From Microscillaceae bacterium (lineage in GTDB: Bacteria > Bacteroidota > Bacteroidia > Cytophagales > Microscillaceae), in NCBI GenBank assembly GCA_025054775.1, contig JANWZA010000022.1, positions 82,970 through 146,969 of the forward strand: a stretch of DNA of 64,000 nucleotides, written 5' to 3'. Below the pieces are notes generated by a model. That model did not search any database. It saw nothing but the letters and a program-made list of their open reading frames with translations, and had not been told where the DNA came from. This document shows positions 37,177-47,101 of this stretch, piece by piece (positions within the stretch are counted from its first letter, which is position 1; each line of letters starts with the position of its first letter). The position numbers and the translations under genes were made by a program.

Positions 37177-37934
37177 TGGTAGTGTTTTTAATGGTGTAAT
37201 AATCTTTTATGGAAGGCAAAAAGAAGTATTTTTGCAATTATGGATAAAGTAATCCAAAAATTACAACACCCTTGCTGCCTTGCTTCAAAATTAGTAAGAA
37301 AACGGCAAAAAATCCAACGGGTAACCAAACTACAATGGTAAATCTTGCAAGAAAAACCAGTAGGTCTGCAATGCTTCTAAGTCTGAGATTAAGGAACTGA
37401 TGAAACATGTGTTATTCGGTAGTAGCATCAGAGACGTCGCTAAGGTACTTTCAGTGAATATAGAGGTGTACTGCGACTGATTGTAAAGTGAGCAGAAAAA
37501 GGGCAGATAAAACCTCAAAAAAACATTACAAAAGAGTACAAATTGATAAGGTTTGGCGTTTTGTTGGAAAAAAGGAAAAGAAGAGTACGGATATGGTATG
37601 CCTATTGTGGTGAAAGTAAAGGGATTGTAGCTTTTTCTATGGGTAAGCAGGATAAAAATAGAGTTAGGGATTTACTCAACGGATAAAAAGGCATTAGTAT
37701 AGATTTTTGTACTACTGATGGTTAGAAAGATTTTGCTGATTTATTAGCTTACTTTCAAAGCTGATGGGAAAAGGGAACACTGAGGGCATAAAAGGCAGAG
37801 GATGTTAGTTTAGAAGGAGAATTAGTAGATTATTCAGACATTATAGGACTTTTCCTAAAAACTTAACTTAATCATTAGGTATTACGTAATAGTTTGAGCT
37901 AATCTAAAAATATCATACATTTGAAACACTACCA
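37177..37934 (+). mobile_element. decayed IS1-family insertion sequence
   Basis: Terminal inverted repeats are TGGTAGTGTTT at 37177 and the reverse complement of GAAACACTACCA (37923-37934) at the other end, about 758 bp apart, a normal IS1-family length. The inside encodes a broken IS1-type transposase. No clear target-site duplication is visible next to the ends. It separates the B12 operon from DUF3276. Confidence 0.8.
37240..37915 (+). pseudogene. IS1-family transposase (InsA/InsB), multiply disrupted
   Basis: Reading all three frames recovers an IS1 transposase. KELMKHVLFGSSIRDVAKVLSV is the helix-turn-helix of InsA. LDKVWRFVGKKEKKS, YAYCGESKGIVAFSMG and KNRVRDLLNG come next. CTTDG-stop-KDFADLLAYF holds the DDE Asp, with the Trp of DGW turned into TAG. 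The C-terminal FRRRISRLFRHYRTFPKNLT comes last. Several in-frame stops and at least two frameshifts show it is dead. A TAnnTTTG element at 37227-37234 lies just before the old ATG. The translation is by eye, so exact break positions are approximate. Confidence 0.8.
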
Positions 37935-38057
37935 CATGGTCAGCTGATTAAAATTAAATACGCAAACGCATCCAACTTTGTATAAATCAAGGTTGGATGC
38001 ATGGTAAGTTTTTCCGTGTTTTTTTAAGGATTGTTTAATTTTTGTTACCGCTTACGG

Positions 38058-38408
38058 CTATTCCCATTTAAGCTGGTCATCTTCTCCGTTCTCACTTATG
38101 GATAAGTACTCGTTATACTCTTCGGAGCTTTCGAGTCGTTCAAGATCTATATTAGGTGTGAGGTCAGATTTGACAAACTCTATTGCCTCTTGAAGTACTT
38201 CGGTAAAACGGTCAAAGTCTTCTCTGTAAAGAAAGATCTTGTGTTTTTCGTATCCGTAAGTGCCGTCGGATCTGTATTTTTTAGTACTTTCCGTTAAGGC
38301 TATGTAATAATCCTTAGAACGTGTCGATTTAACATCAAAAAAATACGTTCTTCTTCCTGCTTTTAATCTTCTTGAAAAGACTGCGTTTCTTTCTCTGTTA
38401 TCTTCCAC
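38058..38408 (-). CDS. DUF3276 / PUR-like nucleic-acid-binding protein
   Basis: A 116-residue protein of the DUF3276 (PUR family) type seen throughout Bacteroidota: RAGRRTYFFDVKS-like start (here RLKAGRRTYFFDVKSTRSKDYYIALTES) and HKIFLYREDFDRFTEVLQEAIEFVK, then an acidic tail. PUR domains bind single-stranded nucleic acid. The family normally begins with Met-Glu-Asp-Asn-Arg; here the matching codon is GTG (38406-38408) in GTGGAAGATAAC, with no ATG nearby, so I start at that GTG. An open frame continues 38 codons upstream but reads as non-homologous. Role in the cell unknown. Confidence 0.85.
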   Translation of the reverse strand: MEDNRERNAVFSRRLKAGRRTYFFDVKSTRSKDYYIALTESTKKYRSDGTYGYEKHKIFLYREDFDRFTEVLQEAIEFVKSDLTPNIDLERLESSEEYNEYLSISENGEDDQLKWE

Positions 38409-38633
38409 TATCCTAAAACAAAATAAGGTTACACATTTTACAATCGCAAAGGTACAGCTTTGTTTTGAATAATCCAAAAAAATCTGTTTTTTTTCGTTAA
38501 ATTTAGAAAAATAGTTTAGCATTTATTTAAAAAAAATGCGGGAGTGTTAGATTAAAAGTGGAAGTACACAAGCTCGTTATTTCAAGAATTGGTAACATTT
38601 CAATAGACTCGTTATACAATTTTTAGAATATTT

Positions 38634-39686
38634 CTAAAATTCAGGCGTGGGCAAACCGCCACGATTTTTGGTTTTAGTACCATGCCTTACGGCATAAGGT
38701 TCAAACAAATAAGAGAGTGTAATTTCATGAACTCCTCCTGTATTGCCCGCAAGGTTGGAAATAGTGTGATCATAGCTATAACCAACGTGAATACCGTTGT
38801 AATGCACACCTACTAATGCAACAATGGATTCGTTATTGTAAATACCTCTTACGTATTGCTTGATAGGGATACCGCGATACCAAAGCCCTAACACTAATGA
38901 CTCATAAGCAAAATAAGCCCCAATGTCTAATTGGTCAAAATTGCCTTGTCGTTTGTAAAGGAACATAGGGGAAAGATTAGCCTCTTCTGTTTCATAATTT
39001 TGTCTATACTTTCTTCCAAAAGGGCGATGCTCGTATTTAGAAAGTGGCAACCGAACACCCCCATGCACCGAAAAACGAATAGGTAGGCGGTTTTGTCCTT
39101 GGATACGTACAATATCTTGTGAAGGTCGGTTGAGGTGATGCCCTGCAACCCCTAGCCAAAAGCGTTTGTTGTAGATTACAGTTCCAGAATTTATGTCTAG
39201 ATAACTAATTTGGTCAGTAGCAAAGCGTTCTGCGGTTAAGGCGCCTGTGAGTCCGTTGTTATCGTACTGGTCTCCGAAGGTGAGTTGGCTAAAGCCTAAA
39301 CTACGTATAGCGTACCCTAATTGTAGCCCAGAACGAATAGCCCACTCTTCATCTAATTTGAGCCGATAGCCATACGAGCTATGTATTTCGGTAGTTTTGA
39401 GTGCTGCTTCGCTAATTTGGGTAGTACTTACCATAAGTCCTACGCCGCTGTTATACTCCTCAAAGTTATGGTCAAACGAAAAGACAGAGGTATTAAATAC
39501 TGCTCCTATCTTAGGCCACTGTATCCTATGTAGAAGCGAAGCGCGGGAATCATCCGTACCTCCTGTAAAAGCAGGGTTAAGGTACATAGGTGTAGCATAA
39601 TTTTGCGAAAGTTGTGGGTCTTGCGCCTGTATGGTACAGCAGAAGAACCCCCAGAGAAGGAATAAAGGGAATGTAATTTTTTTCAC
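38634..39686 (-). CDS. PorP/SprF family type IX secretion system membrane protein
   Basis: A 350-residue outer-membrane protein. The signal peptide (KITFPLFLLWGFFCCTIQAQ) is followed by the family opening QDPQLSQNYATPMYLNPAFTGG, then alternating beta strands, AGHHLNRPSQDI near 165, LGLWYRGIP near 265 and HVGYSYDHTISNLAGNTGG near 300. PorP/SprF proteins belong to the type IX secretion and gliding apparatus and are often paired with large secreted partners; none is adjacent here, so this is an orphan paralogue. Confidence 0.92.
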   Translation of the reverse strand: MKKITFPLFLLWGFFCCTIQAQDPQLSQNYATPMYLNPAFTGGTDDSRASLLHRIQWPKIGAVFNTSVFSFDHNFEEYNSGVGLMVSTTQISEAALKTTEIHSSYGYRLKLDEEWAIRSGLQLGYAIRSLGFSQLTFGDQYDNNGLTGALTAERFATDQISYLDINSGTVIYNKRFWLGVAGHHLNRPSQDIVRIQGQNRLPIRFSVHGGVRLPLSKYEHRPFGRKYRQNYETEEANLSPMFLYKRQGNFDQLDIGAYFAYESLVLGLWYRGIPIKQYVRGIYNNESIVALVGVHYNGIHVGYSYDHTISNLAGNTGGVHEITLSYLFEPYAVRHGTKTKNRGGLPTPEF

Positions 39687-39848
39687 GTTTGTTCAGTTAA
39701 ATTTAACTCAAAATGTTGTTTCCTACCTGCAAGCGTTTTACGAAGTAAATTTTACCTAACTGATTTACAGGAAATAGAAGTTAGTTTTTGGGTTGCTGTT
39801 TAGTAAATTTTATGCAAAGATAAAGAAAAATTTTCAGCCTTTTGAAAG

Positions 39849-40271
39849 TCATCTTACAAAATCATGGGAGTCGTCCTTACATTTATCAATTTTCTTTTGG
39901 AGGCGAGTTTTCCAAAAGAAGCCGTTGCGAAAAAATAGTCGCGTATTTGCCTTAAAGTTATGCCATCGGTAGCGTAGCTTGCCTATGGGGTTTTGTTTGG
40001 CTACAATTACAAACTCTACCCCATAGTACTGCATAGCTTCCTCTGCACAACGGTTGCCCAAGAGTAAGTTTTGTGCATTACGTTTGTAAAGTTTAATATA
40101 CTGAGGACGCGTGGGCGTGGCGGCATCTTTTTTGCTGCCTACAATGCTAATTGTAATAGGTTTACCTGTAGCCAAAGATTGTTCTTTAATTTGATAAAAC
40201 TGTCCGAAACTGATTTGTAGTTGACAAAACAATATACTTGTTAAACAAAACAATATTGTGCTTTTTCTCAT
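39849..40271 (-). CDS. secreted hypothetical protein
   Basis: A 140-residue protein with a signal peptide (MRKSTILFCLTSILFCQLQISFG, cleavage near FGQ). The mature part is small, basic and contains two Cys. I do not recognise the family; RPQYIKLYKRNAQNLLLGNRCAEEAMQYYGVEFVI is its best-ordered segment. I chose ATG 40271 rather than a TTG five codons upstream. It follows the J-domain gene with a gap of about 20 nt on the same strand, so it is probably the last gene of that operon. Confidence 0.6.
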   Translation of the reverse strand: MRKSTILFCLTSILFCQLQISFGQFYQIKEQSLATGKPITISIVGSKKDAATPTRPQYIKLYKRNAQNLLLGNRCAEEAMQYYGVEFVIVAKQNPIGKLRYRWHNFKANTRLFFRNGFFWKTRLQKKIDKCKDDSHDFVR

Positions 40272-40292
40272 AGTCTTACCAATCAAAAGAGT

Positions 40293-41117
40293 TTATTTTT
40301 GTGGCGTTTTATTTTGGCGTTTTTGCCACTCTTCATGCTCTTGTCTCCAACGTTTATACTCTTTTTCCCACCTTTGGTAAGCGATAAGCCATTGTGTATA
40401 ATCACGTATATATTTTAGACTATCTAATTTGCGAGTTTGAGGATCGGGATTTTGCTCGTAGAATTTGAGTGGCATGATGGGCTTGTTAGGAGCAATAGGT
40501 TCTAAATCTGGTACTTTAATTTGTAAATCAGGTATTTTAGGGCTACTATCTACATTTTTCTTTACTAATTTTCTACTTTTTTCTGAATGTTTTTCATAAA
40601 TTCCTATCGTTGCCTCTGGCAATATACGTTCTTTTCTCTTTTGTTCTTGGTAAGATTGAACCAAGCGAACCATAATGCTAATAATTAAGAAAATAATCAC
40701 AAAGTATTGCCATTTTTCAGCTTTTTGTTGGGTATATGGGTAAATATGGTTATTTTTCTCTTGTTCTTGCTGATAATAATAACTGTTTCTAAAAAAATTT
40801 TGGTAATCAGGCTGTTGTTTAGTTTCTCTATTTTGATTTTGGGAAGTTGTGGAGGGATGGTCGCTAGTTGAGTAGTTAGTAGTTTTAGCTGCTTGTTTTT
40901 GTTTCAGTTGCCAATCATAGATAAGGCGTTTATTTTCGTCAGAGAGTACGCGGTAGGCTTCGTTAATTTGCTTAAATAGGTCTTCTGCTGTTTTATTTTT
41001 AGGGTTGAGGTCAGGGTGGTATTGTTTGGATAGGGTACGATATGCCTTTTTCACCTCTTCGGTAGAGGCATTGGGCGAAATATTTAATATTTGATAATAG
41101 TTTTTCATGCTTTCCAT
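40293..41117 (-). CDS. membrane-anchored J-domain protein
   Basis: A 274-residue protein. The N-terminal J domain (about 4-70: [59 protein letters not shown]) has the HPD tripeptide that stimulates DnaK. A Gln/Asn-rich linker, a single transmembrane helix (about 136-154) and a basic, Pro-containing tail rich in Trp and Glu follow. It lacks the zinc-finger and C-terminal domains of DnaJ, so it is a specialised co-chaperone. Start is ATG 41117; a second ATG at 41108 is equally plausible. Confidence 0.88.
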   Translation of the reverse strand: MESMKNYYQILNISPNASTEEVKKAYRTLSKQYHPDLNPKNKTAEDLFKQINEAYRVLSDENKRLIYDWQLKQKQAAKTTNYSTSDHPSTTSQNQNRETKQQPDYQNFFRNSYYYQQEQEKNNHIYPYTQQKAEKWQYFVIIFLIISIMVRLVQSYQEQKRKERILPEATIGIYEKHSEKSRKLVKKNVDSSPKIPDLQIKVPDLEPIAPNKPIMPLKFYEQNPDPQTRKLDSLKYIRDYTQWLIAYQRWEKEYKRWRQEHEEWQKRQNKTPQK

Positions 41118-41189
41118 TCACGTGAGGCATATTACGGATAAAAGCACAAAAAAATATGCCAAACTTGTTTTTAAGCAATAAAAAACTAT

Positions 41190-42425
41190 TTAATCTTGTT
41201 CTTTGGGTAGATATTGAAACATGGAAAAACGGTCAAGTTGAAAAATTTCTTGTGCTACCTCTTGTAAATCAGAGGCTTGTATTTTTTCTATTTGCTTAAA
41301 AATCTCCTCTATGGGCTCTATGTAGTCGTAGTCAATAAGGCTTTTACCCATCATGAGCATAAAATTGAGGTTACTCTCCTCACTCATAGCAAGTTGTCCT
41401 AGTAATTGTTCTTTGATGTGGTGCATTTGCCAAGAGGTAAGCGTTTTTTGGGTGAGATTTTGTAGTTCTTTCCAAATAATAGCCAAACTTTTTTCAAGAT
41501 ATTTCTTGTCAGTAGCAAAACTGATGCTAAAAAGACCCGTATCAAAGAAGGCTTGGTAGTTAGCTTCTACCGAATAGACGTAACCATGTTTTTCGCGCAA
41601 TGCCATATTAAGCCTTGAGTTGAGACTCGCTCCGCCTAAAAAATTAGTAAGCAAAGCGAAAGGCAATCGTTCTTTAGCTTGAAAGGAATAGCTTGGCAAA
41701 CCGATAACGCAATGGGCTTGTAAGGTAGGGACTTCCTTTTGCTTCTGTTTAGGGGTGTAATGGGTAAATGGCAACCGCTGATTTTGCCTACTTTGAGCGG
41801 GAATATGGGCTAAATATTTGGTTGCCATTTTCAGCACTTTATCAAAAGGTATATTTCCTACAGAGGTGAATACGATCTTTTGTGTATCTAAATTTTCTCT
41901 AAAAAAAGCAATAAAATCCTCTCGTTGAAATGATTGTATACTTTCGCGTGTGCCTAAAATATTATTACCTAAGGGGTGATTTTCAAATACTAAGGCATCA
42001 AACTCGTCTTGAATAGCCTCGTCAGGGCTGTCTAAATACATACTCATTTCCTCTAAAATCACTTTTCGTTCTTTCTCTAATTGGTGGGGTGGGAAGGTAG
42101 CTTCAAAGGTGACATCTGCCAAAAGTTCGAGGGCTTTTTCGTAATGTTTATCCAAAAAGGAAGCGTAGAATGCTACTTTTTCTTTGCTTGTTTCGGCATT
42201 TAGTTCGCCTCCTACGGCTTCTAAACGGTTGATAATATGGTAGGCTTTACGTTTTTTTGTGCCTTTGAATGCCATATGCTCCCAAAAATGAGCAATACCT
42301 TGCTGGTGTGGTTGCTCGTCGCGGCTACCAATATCTAACACAAAACCACAATGGGCTACTTTGGTATGATTTACATACTTATGGGCTATGCGAATACCAT
42401 TACTGAAAGTATGTGTGTAAATCAT
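41190..42425 (-). CDS. M16 family zinc peptidase
   Basis: A 411-residue insulinase-like peptidase, a single-unit (PqqL/YmxG-type) length. The inverted zinc motif HFWEHMAFKGTKKR (HxxEH near residue 44-48) is intact, with the distal Glu in the ETSKEKVAFYAS...E region and the family segment LGGASLNSRLNMALREKHGYVYSV near 265. There is no signal peptide, so it is probably cytoplasmic and may degrade peptides. It lies in a same-strand run between DUF5606 upstream and the J-domain gene downstream. Confidence 0.93.
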   Translation of the reverse strand: MIYTHTFSNGIRIAHKYVNHTKVAHCGFVLDIGSRDEQPHQQGIAHFWEHMAFKGTKKRKAYHIINRLEAVGGELNAETSKEKVAFYASFLDKHYEKALELLADVTFEATFPPHQLEKERKVILEEMSMYLDSPDEAIQDEFDALVFENHPLGNNILGTRESIQSFQREDFIAFFRENLDTQKIVFTSVGNIPFDKVLKMATKYLAHIPAQSRQNQRLPFTHYTPKQKQKEVPTLQAHCVIGLPSYSFQAKERLPFALLTNFLGGASLNSRLNMALREKHGYVYSVEANYQAFFDTGLFSISFATDKKYLEKSLAIIWKELQNLTQKTLTSWQMHHIKEQLLGQLAMSEESNLNFMLMMGKSLIDYDYIEPIEEIFKQIEKIQASDLQEVAQEIFQLDRFSMFQYLPKEQD

Positions 42426-42448
42426 TGAAACAAAGTTACAAAAGCATA

Positions 42449-42913
42449 TTAGGTATTATTTTCTTGTATATTCTCTTTTTCTCTCTTCTCGGAGTTCTCC
42501 TCTGGATTTTTGAGTAACTCAAAAGTTTGAGGAGAAAATTTTATTAAAATATTATACCAACTCACTAATTTTTTGAGGTCAGATTGATAGATTTTAGTAG
42601 TATCGGCATTAGGTAGTACTTCAAGCAAAAATTTTGATAACTCTTCAGCAGAAGACTTGTTGTTATAGGGCAATTCCTTGCCTCCATATTTTTCAAAAAT
42701 AGAGAGCAATACATTAGCTAATGGCGTAGAGCCATCTCCGTCTGTGGTGTACATAGATACTTCTTTGAGTACAGACACACGGCTGTTTGCCCCAATTGCG
42801 GTGCGGAGTTTTTTTTCGTCTATGCTTTCTACAATTAGCCCTGTGCGTGTAGGTTTAATTACCTTAAACAAACCCGATTTACCTGAAATTGAGGCTATTA
42901 CTTTCAAATCCAT
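42449..42913 (-). CDS. DUF5606 domain-containing protein
   Basis: A 154-residue soluble protein. MDLKVIASISGKSGLFKVIKPTRTGLIVESIDEKKLRTAIGANSRVSVLKEVSMYT is the conserved N-terminal DUF5606 region of Bacteroidota. The C-terminus (after about 140) is a charged Glu/Lys tail. Its function is unknown. It starts the run DUF5606 - M16 - J-domain on the minus strand (23-nt gap to M16). Confidence 0.88.
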   Translation of the reverse strand: MDLKVIASISGKSGLFKVIKPTRTGLIVESIDEKKLRTAIGANSRVSVLKEVSMYTTDGDGSTPLANVLLSIFEKYGGKELPYNNKSSAEELSKFLLEVLPNADTTKIYQSDLKKLVSWYNILIKFSPQTFELLKNPEENSEKREKENIQENNT

Positions 42914-43057
42914 ACGGTTTTTGGTGGTGTTTTTTTTATTAAATGATAGTGCTTTGAAAAAAGTGGTGCAAATATAATAAAATAAAGCCGAATTTTAATT
43001 GCTTTTGATGGTGCTAAAAAAATGCTGATTACTTTTTATTTCTGAATAAACTTGGAT

Positions 43058-44629
43058 TTATTTTTCCAAAACCACCATCTCCTCTGGCAATAAAATTTTA
43101 TGTCCTGTACTTCTCCGTATTCTAAACAATTCCTTTCGGCAGTTGCGGTAGCCAATTTCTTTACCCATTTCAATCAAAATATCACAAACAGGAATGTAAA
43201 CACCTTTAATGGTTTGGTCGCCCACTACCAACAAAAAGTTCGCTTGCGGTTTGAGCAAAGGAAAAAATGCTTGTAAACATAGATACATATCGCCAAAATA
43301 TTCGCGCACCATACGTGGGTAATCAAAGCCCCAATTTTTATCTTTGGTCTGTTCATAAATCTTTTCTGAAATGCTTTGTACCTCAGTAAATTTTTGCACA
43401 AAACTTTCTGACTGACTTTCCTTAAAAATTAACTTGGTACTACTCTTCACCATTTTTCTTTTAATTTGTTGCACTTCGTTCATACTTTTTACAAAATCTA
43501 ACAAATACATTTCCAAACGTGTTTGGCGTGTATATTCCAAGTCGTTGGGATAAGGTGGCGAAGTAATAATAAAATCAATACTTTCAGGTTGAATATATTT
43601 TTGGGCATTGAGGCACGTATCGTTAATAAGTATAGACTTGCCGTAGTGATGGTGTCGATGTACTTTTTCTAAATCTTGATAAATTTGTATCACTTTTTTC
43701 GTAAATAAATCCCAAAACTCCTCTTTTTCTTTGAAAGGATAAAAGGTAGTGCCAGGGCAAAACGATACGTAAGATGCCTCTAAACAAGATTTAGCAACGG
43801 CAAATAACAATAAATTTTTAATTTTTGGGTTGCTAACTTCTTGAATCAGGTTTTTCAATAAGTTCACTTCTTTTTGTAGCGAAGGGCTAAGCCACTGATT
43901 AAGTTCTTTTTTGGGCATATATTCCAAAAAGCCCTTTTTCAAGGCAAGTGAGTCGTAGTGGTCTCAAAAACTTTTGGGCTACATTTTGCACTTCACTTTT
44001 GAACTGTTCCAAATCAATCTCCCAAGTCGTTTTTACTTCTGAAATAAAGGTCATGAGTGGGTTGGCATCAAAACCTATGGCATGTGGCAGTTGAAAAAAT
44101 TGGCTGATATGCAAGTTGTGCCACTTCCTGCAAAAGGTTCTACTACAAGCGAATTGGGTTGAATATGATATTCTTTTAGCTTGTATTCAATCAATGCGAA
44201 AGGAAAATCCTCCAAATAATCATACCATTGGTGAACTGTACCTGCTTGGTTGAGTTCACTTATGGTAGGTGTTGGCTCAAATAGGCTATCTATAACAGAT
44301 TTGTAGTTTGCGAATTGAAGTAAGAATTTGTTATATTTTTTGTTTTTGTAATCGCTTTTTGCAGTAACTTTTTCAAAAAGTTTTTGACAAGTTTCAGGAA
44401 TTTCAAAACCAGTTTCTAAATTACCGTTCAAAAAGCCCTTTTCTGTTAGGGCGTTAAGGGCTTCGGCTAAGATTTTACTATCTGGTGGGTAATCGGTCAA
44501 ATCGGCTAATTCGTTAAGCGTAGTGTGCTTTTGCTCAAATACATCACAATAAATTTTTTGTAAGATTTGTGCTTGTAAAAAAGGGAGCTTGTGTGGATTA
44601 GGAATTTTCTTTGGAGTAGGTATAGTCAT
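43058..44629 (-). pseudogene. DNA methyltransferase split by two frameshifts
   Basis: Three overlapping minus-strand frames (44629-44075, about 44114-43899, 43942-43058) join into one methyltransferase of about 520 residues. Part 1 has a winged-helix-like N-terminus and SAM motif I VVEPFAGSGTTCIS. Part 2 continues with IGFDANPLMTFI. Part 3 carries the catalytic motif IITSPPYPNDLEYTRQTRLEMYLL, then FPLLKPQANFLLVVGDQT. SPPY indicates N4-cytosine or N6-adenine methylation. Breaks lie near 44070 (after FFNCH) and near 43930 (in the A/G run of LEKG). No restriction enzyme gene is adjacent. Sequencing error, phase variation and true decay all remain possible. Confidence 0.8.
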
Positions 44630-44692
44630 TTTCTTTGAAATTTTATTTTATGCAAAGATAAACTATTTTGCAGAAAAAAAAATCTATTTGAG

Positions 44693-45766
44693 ATGATGCA
44701 AAAATTTGTTTGGTGGTTTTTTGTTTTATTATTCTTAGGATTTTTTTTGTGGCAAGGCTGTCGCAAGAATAGTGAACCTCAAAATCAGCTTGAATTGCGT
44801 GGGGCTGATATGTCGTTTTTGCCTGAGGTTCGGCAGAGCAGCATACGCACTTACAATTTGGCTCATCAGCCTGAAGATATGTTACTTACACTCAAAAAAG
44901 TAGGAGCGAACACGGTACGCCTTCGCCTTTGGAAACAACCTACCGAGCCAACTTCTGCTTTGACTACGGTGAAGCAACTCGCCCAAGAAGTTCGCAGTTT
45001 GGGTATGAAAGTTTTGCTTTGCGTGCATTACTCCGACACGTGGGCGGATCCTAATAATCAACACAAGCCTGCTCAATGGAAAAATCTTGATTTTAGCCAA
45101 CTGCAGGATAGCATTTACCAATATACCAAGCTGATTGTCAAGGAAATACAACCCGAATACATACAAATTGGCAACGAAATTAACAACGGTTTTCTTTGGA
45201 GCGAGGGGCATAGCTATCACCGAAATCAAATGTTGGCTCTGTTGCAAAAAGCTATTTTAGCTGTAAGGCAAACGCACCCCAAAACGCAAATTATGCTACA
45301 CTTTGCGGGCATACAAAATGCTACCGCTTTTTTTGAAGGTATGAAAACCATAGACTACGATTGGGCAGCTATAAGCTATTACCCACTTTGGCACGGCAAA
45401 GATTTGAAAGCCGTAGCCCAAACCTTGAAAGAAATTGCCCGCACTACAAACAAGAAAGTTTGTATTGTGGAAACCTCCTACCCGTTTACTTTGGGTTGGA
45501 ACGATTGGACAAACAATGTGGTAGGTGAGCCAAATCAATTACTTCCTGAAATTGCCGCCACTCCTGAAGGGCAACAAAAATTTTTGGAAAAAATTGCTCA
45601 AATCGTGAAGGAAACTCCTAACGGAAGTGGTTTTTGCTACTGGGGGGCTGAATGGATTAGCTACAAAGGCAACCAAGCCACTAATGGCTCCTCGTGGGAA
45701 AACCAAGCCCTTTGGGATTTTCAAGGGAAAGCCCTACCTGCCTTGCAAGTGTTTGGAAAATACTAA
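44693..45766 (+). CDS. arabinogalactan endo-beta-1,4-galactanase (GH53) lipoprotein
   Basis: A 357-residue exported lipoprotein with lipobox GFFLWQGC (Cys at about 23). The GH53 domain shows LRGADMSFLPEVRQ, NTVRLRLWKQPTEP, LCVHYSDTWADPNNQHKPAQW, the acid/base Glu in YIQIGNEINNGFLW (near 161) and the nucleophile Glu in CIVETSYPF (near 260). GH53 enzymes cut beta-1,4-galactans of plant pectin. It stands alone; no SusCD pair is adjacent. The next gene, a GT4 transferase, follows after 6 nt. Confidence 0.93.
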   Translation: MMQKFVWWFFVLLFLGFFLWQGCRKNSEPQNQLELRGADMSFLPEVRQSSIRTYNLAHQPEDMLLTLKKVGANTVRLRLWKQPTEPTSALTTVKQLAQEVRSLGMKVLLCVHYSDTWADPNNQHKPAQWKNLDFSQLQDSIYQYTKLIVKEIQPEYIQIGNEINNGFLWSEGHSYHRNQMLALLQKAILAVRQTHPKTQIMLHFAGIQNATAFFEGMKTIDYDWAAISYYPLWHGKDLKAVAQTLKEIARTTNKKVCIVETSYPFTLGWNDWTNNVVGEPNQLLPEIAATPEGQQKFLEKIAQIVKETPNGSGFCYWGAEWISYKGNQATNGSSWENQALWDFQGKALPALQVFGKY

Positions 45767-45772
45767 AATCGC

Positions 45773-46990
45773 ATGAACATATTGCACATTCCTTCATGGT
45801 ATCCGTCTGAAAATGAACCTATTACAGGTATATTTATCCAAGAACAAATTGCTTTATTAGCAAAACATTACCCGCAACATAATTTTGGTGTAAGCCTCTG
45901 GGGACAGCAAGACTACCGCCTTTTGCTTTGGGCAAAAGACCATGTTTGGAACTTGAAAAAAATGTATCAAAGCCAAAAAATACAGTCTTACACCCAAGAA
46001 ATTTCTCCTAATTGTACCATTTTTTTTAGCCCTGCTCTCACGTGGAGTCGCAAAATTTTTTATGGTAATCGTGCTAATATCTTACAAGCTAATTTGAATA
46101 ACTTACAAAATTTTGAGAAAAAATTTGGCAAAGTTGATTTGATACACGCACACGTGGGTTTTCCTGCGGGCTACTATGCCTTTCGCATAGCCCAAAAATT
46201 AGGCATACCATACGTTATTACCGAGCAAATGAGTCCGTTTCCTTTTCCTTATTTTGAGCGAAAAAATTTTAGGTTGTATGCCCCGCTAGCACAAGCCTTT
46301 GCCTATTCTCAAAAAAATATTGCCATTAGCCCCGCACTTTTGAACCGTATGGCACAATTTGGAATTAAGAACCTAACCTATATCCCTAACCTGACAGACG
46401 AGACTTTTTTTTATTTACCAAATAAAATGCCTCAAAATGAGCAATTTACATTTTTCTGCTTGGGGCGAATGGTAGCCCAAAAAGGTATTCCTGACTTGTT
46501 GCAAGCCTTTGCCATAGTCTTAAAGTATTACCCTAATTGCCAACTTCGCATAGGTGGCGAGGGCGAGATGTTGAAAAGTTATCAACAATATGCTCAAAAA
46601 TTGGGTATAAGTAAACACATTAGTTGGTTAGGTTTATTAAATAGAACTAACGTAAGAAACGAATTTTGGCAAGCCGATGCCTTTGTTTTACCGAGCTTAC
46701 ACGAAACTATGGGCGTGGTTTATGCCGAAGCCCTTGCCTGCGGTGTGCCTGTGGTTGCTACTTTGAACGGTGGAGCAGAGAGTGTAATTAACCATAACGA
46801 ACATGGCTACCTCTCCCCCGTAAGCGATATACAAGAATTAGCAAAAAACATGATTTTAATGATACAAAACCGACAGAAGTTTTATAGTCAAGCCCTTAGA
46901 AATTATTTTTTGCAACGCTTTGCCAGCTTTGCGGTGTGCCAACAAATTATAAGTGTCTATGAAGAAGTTGCTCACAAGCATAAAAGATAA
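45773..46990 (+). CDS. GT4 family glycosyltransferase
   Basis: A 405-residue GT-B fold transferase. The N-terminus has HIPSWYPSENEPITGIFIQEQIALL, typical of GT4 enzymes for surface polysaccharide, and DLIHAHVGFPAGYYAFRIAQKLGIPYVITEQM. The C-terminal Rossmann half has FFCLGRMVAQKGIPDLLQAF and the E-x7-E motif in LHETMGVVYAEALACGVPVVAT. It begins 6 nt after the GH53 gene, so co-transcription is likely although the pathways seem different. Donor and acceptor unknown. Confidence 0.92.
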   Translation: MNILHIPSWYPSENEPITGIFIQEQIALLAKHYPQHNFGVSLWGQQDYRLLLWAKDHVWNLKKMYQSQKIQSYTQEISPNCTIFFSPALTWSRKIFYGNRANILQANLNNLQNFEKKFGKVDLIHAHVGFPAGYYAFRIAQKLGIPYVITEQMSPFPFPYFERKNFRLYAPLAQAFAYSQKNIAISPALLNRMAQFGIKNLTYIPNLTDETFFYLPNKMPQNEQFTFFCLGRMVAQKGIPDLLQAFAIVLKYYPNCQLRIGGEGEMLKSYQQYAQKLGISKHISWLGLLNRTNVRNEFWQADAFVLPSLHETMGVVYAEALACGVPVVATLNGGAESVINHNEHGYLSPVSDIQELAKNMILMIQNRQKFYSQALRNYFLQRFASFAVCQQIISVYEEVAHKHKR

Positions 46991-47101
46991 AACAAAAAAT
47001 CTACAAAGATTTATAGTGTATGCCGAGCAAATAGCATATATTTGCTGATTATTTTAGCCAATGAATAAAAAAAAATAATCTTACTTGAAACCTCCAAATT
47101 C

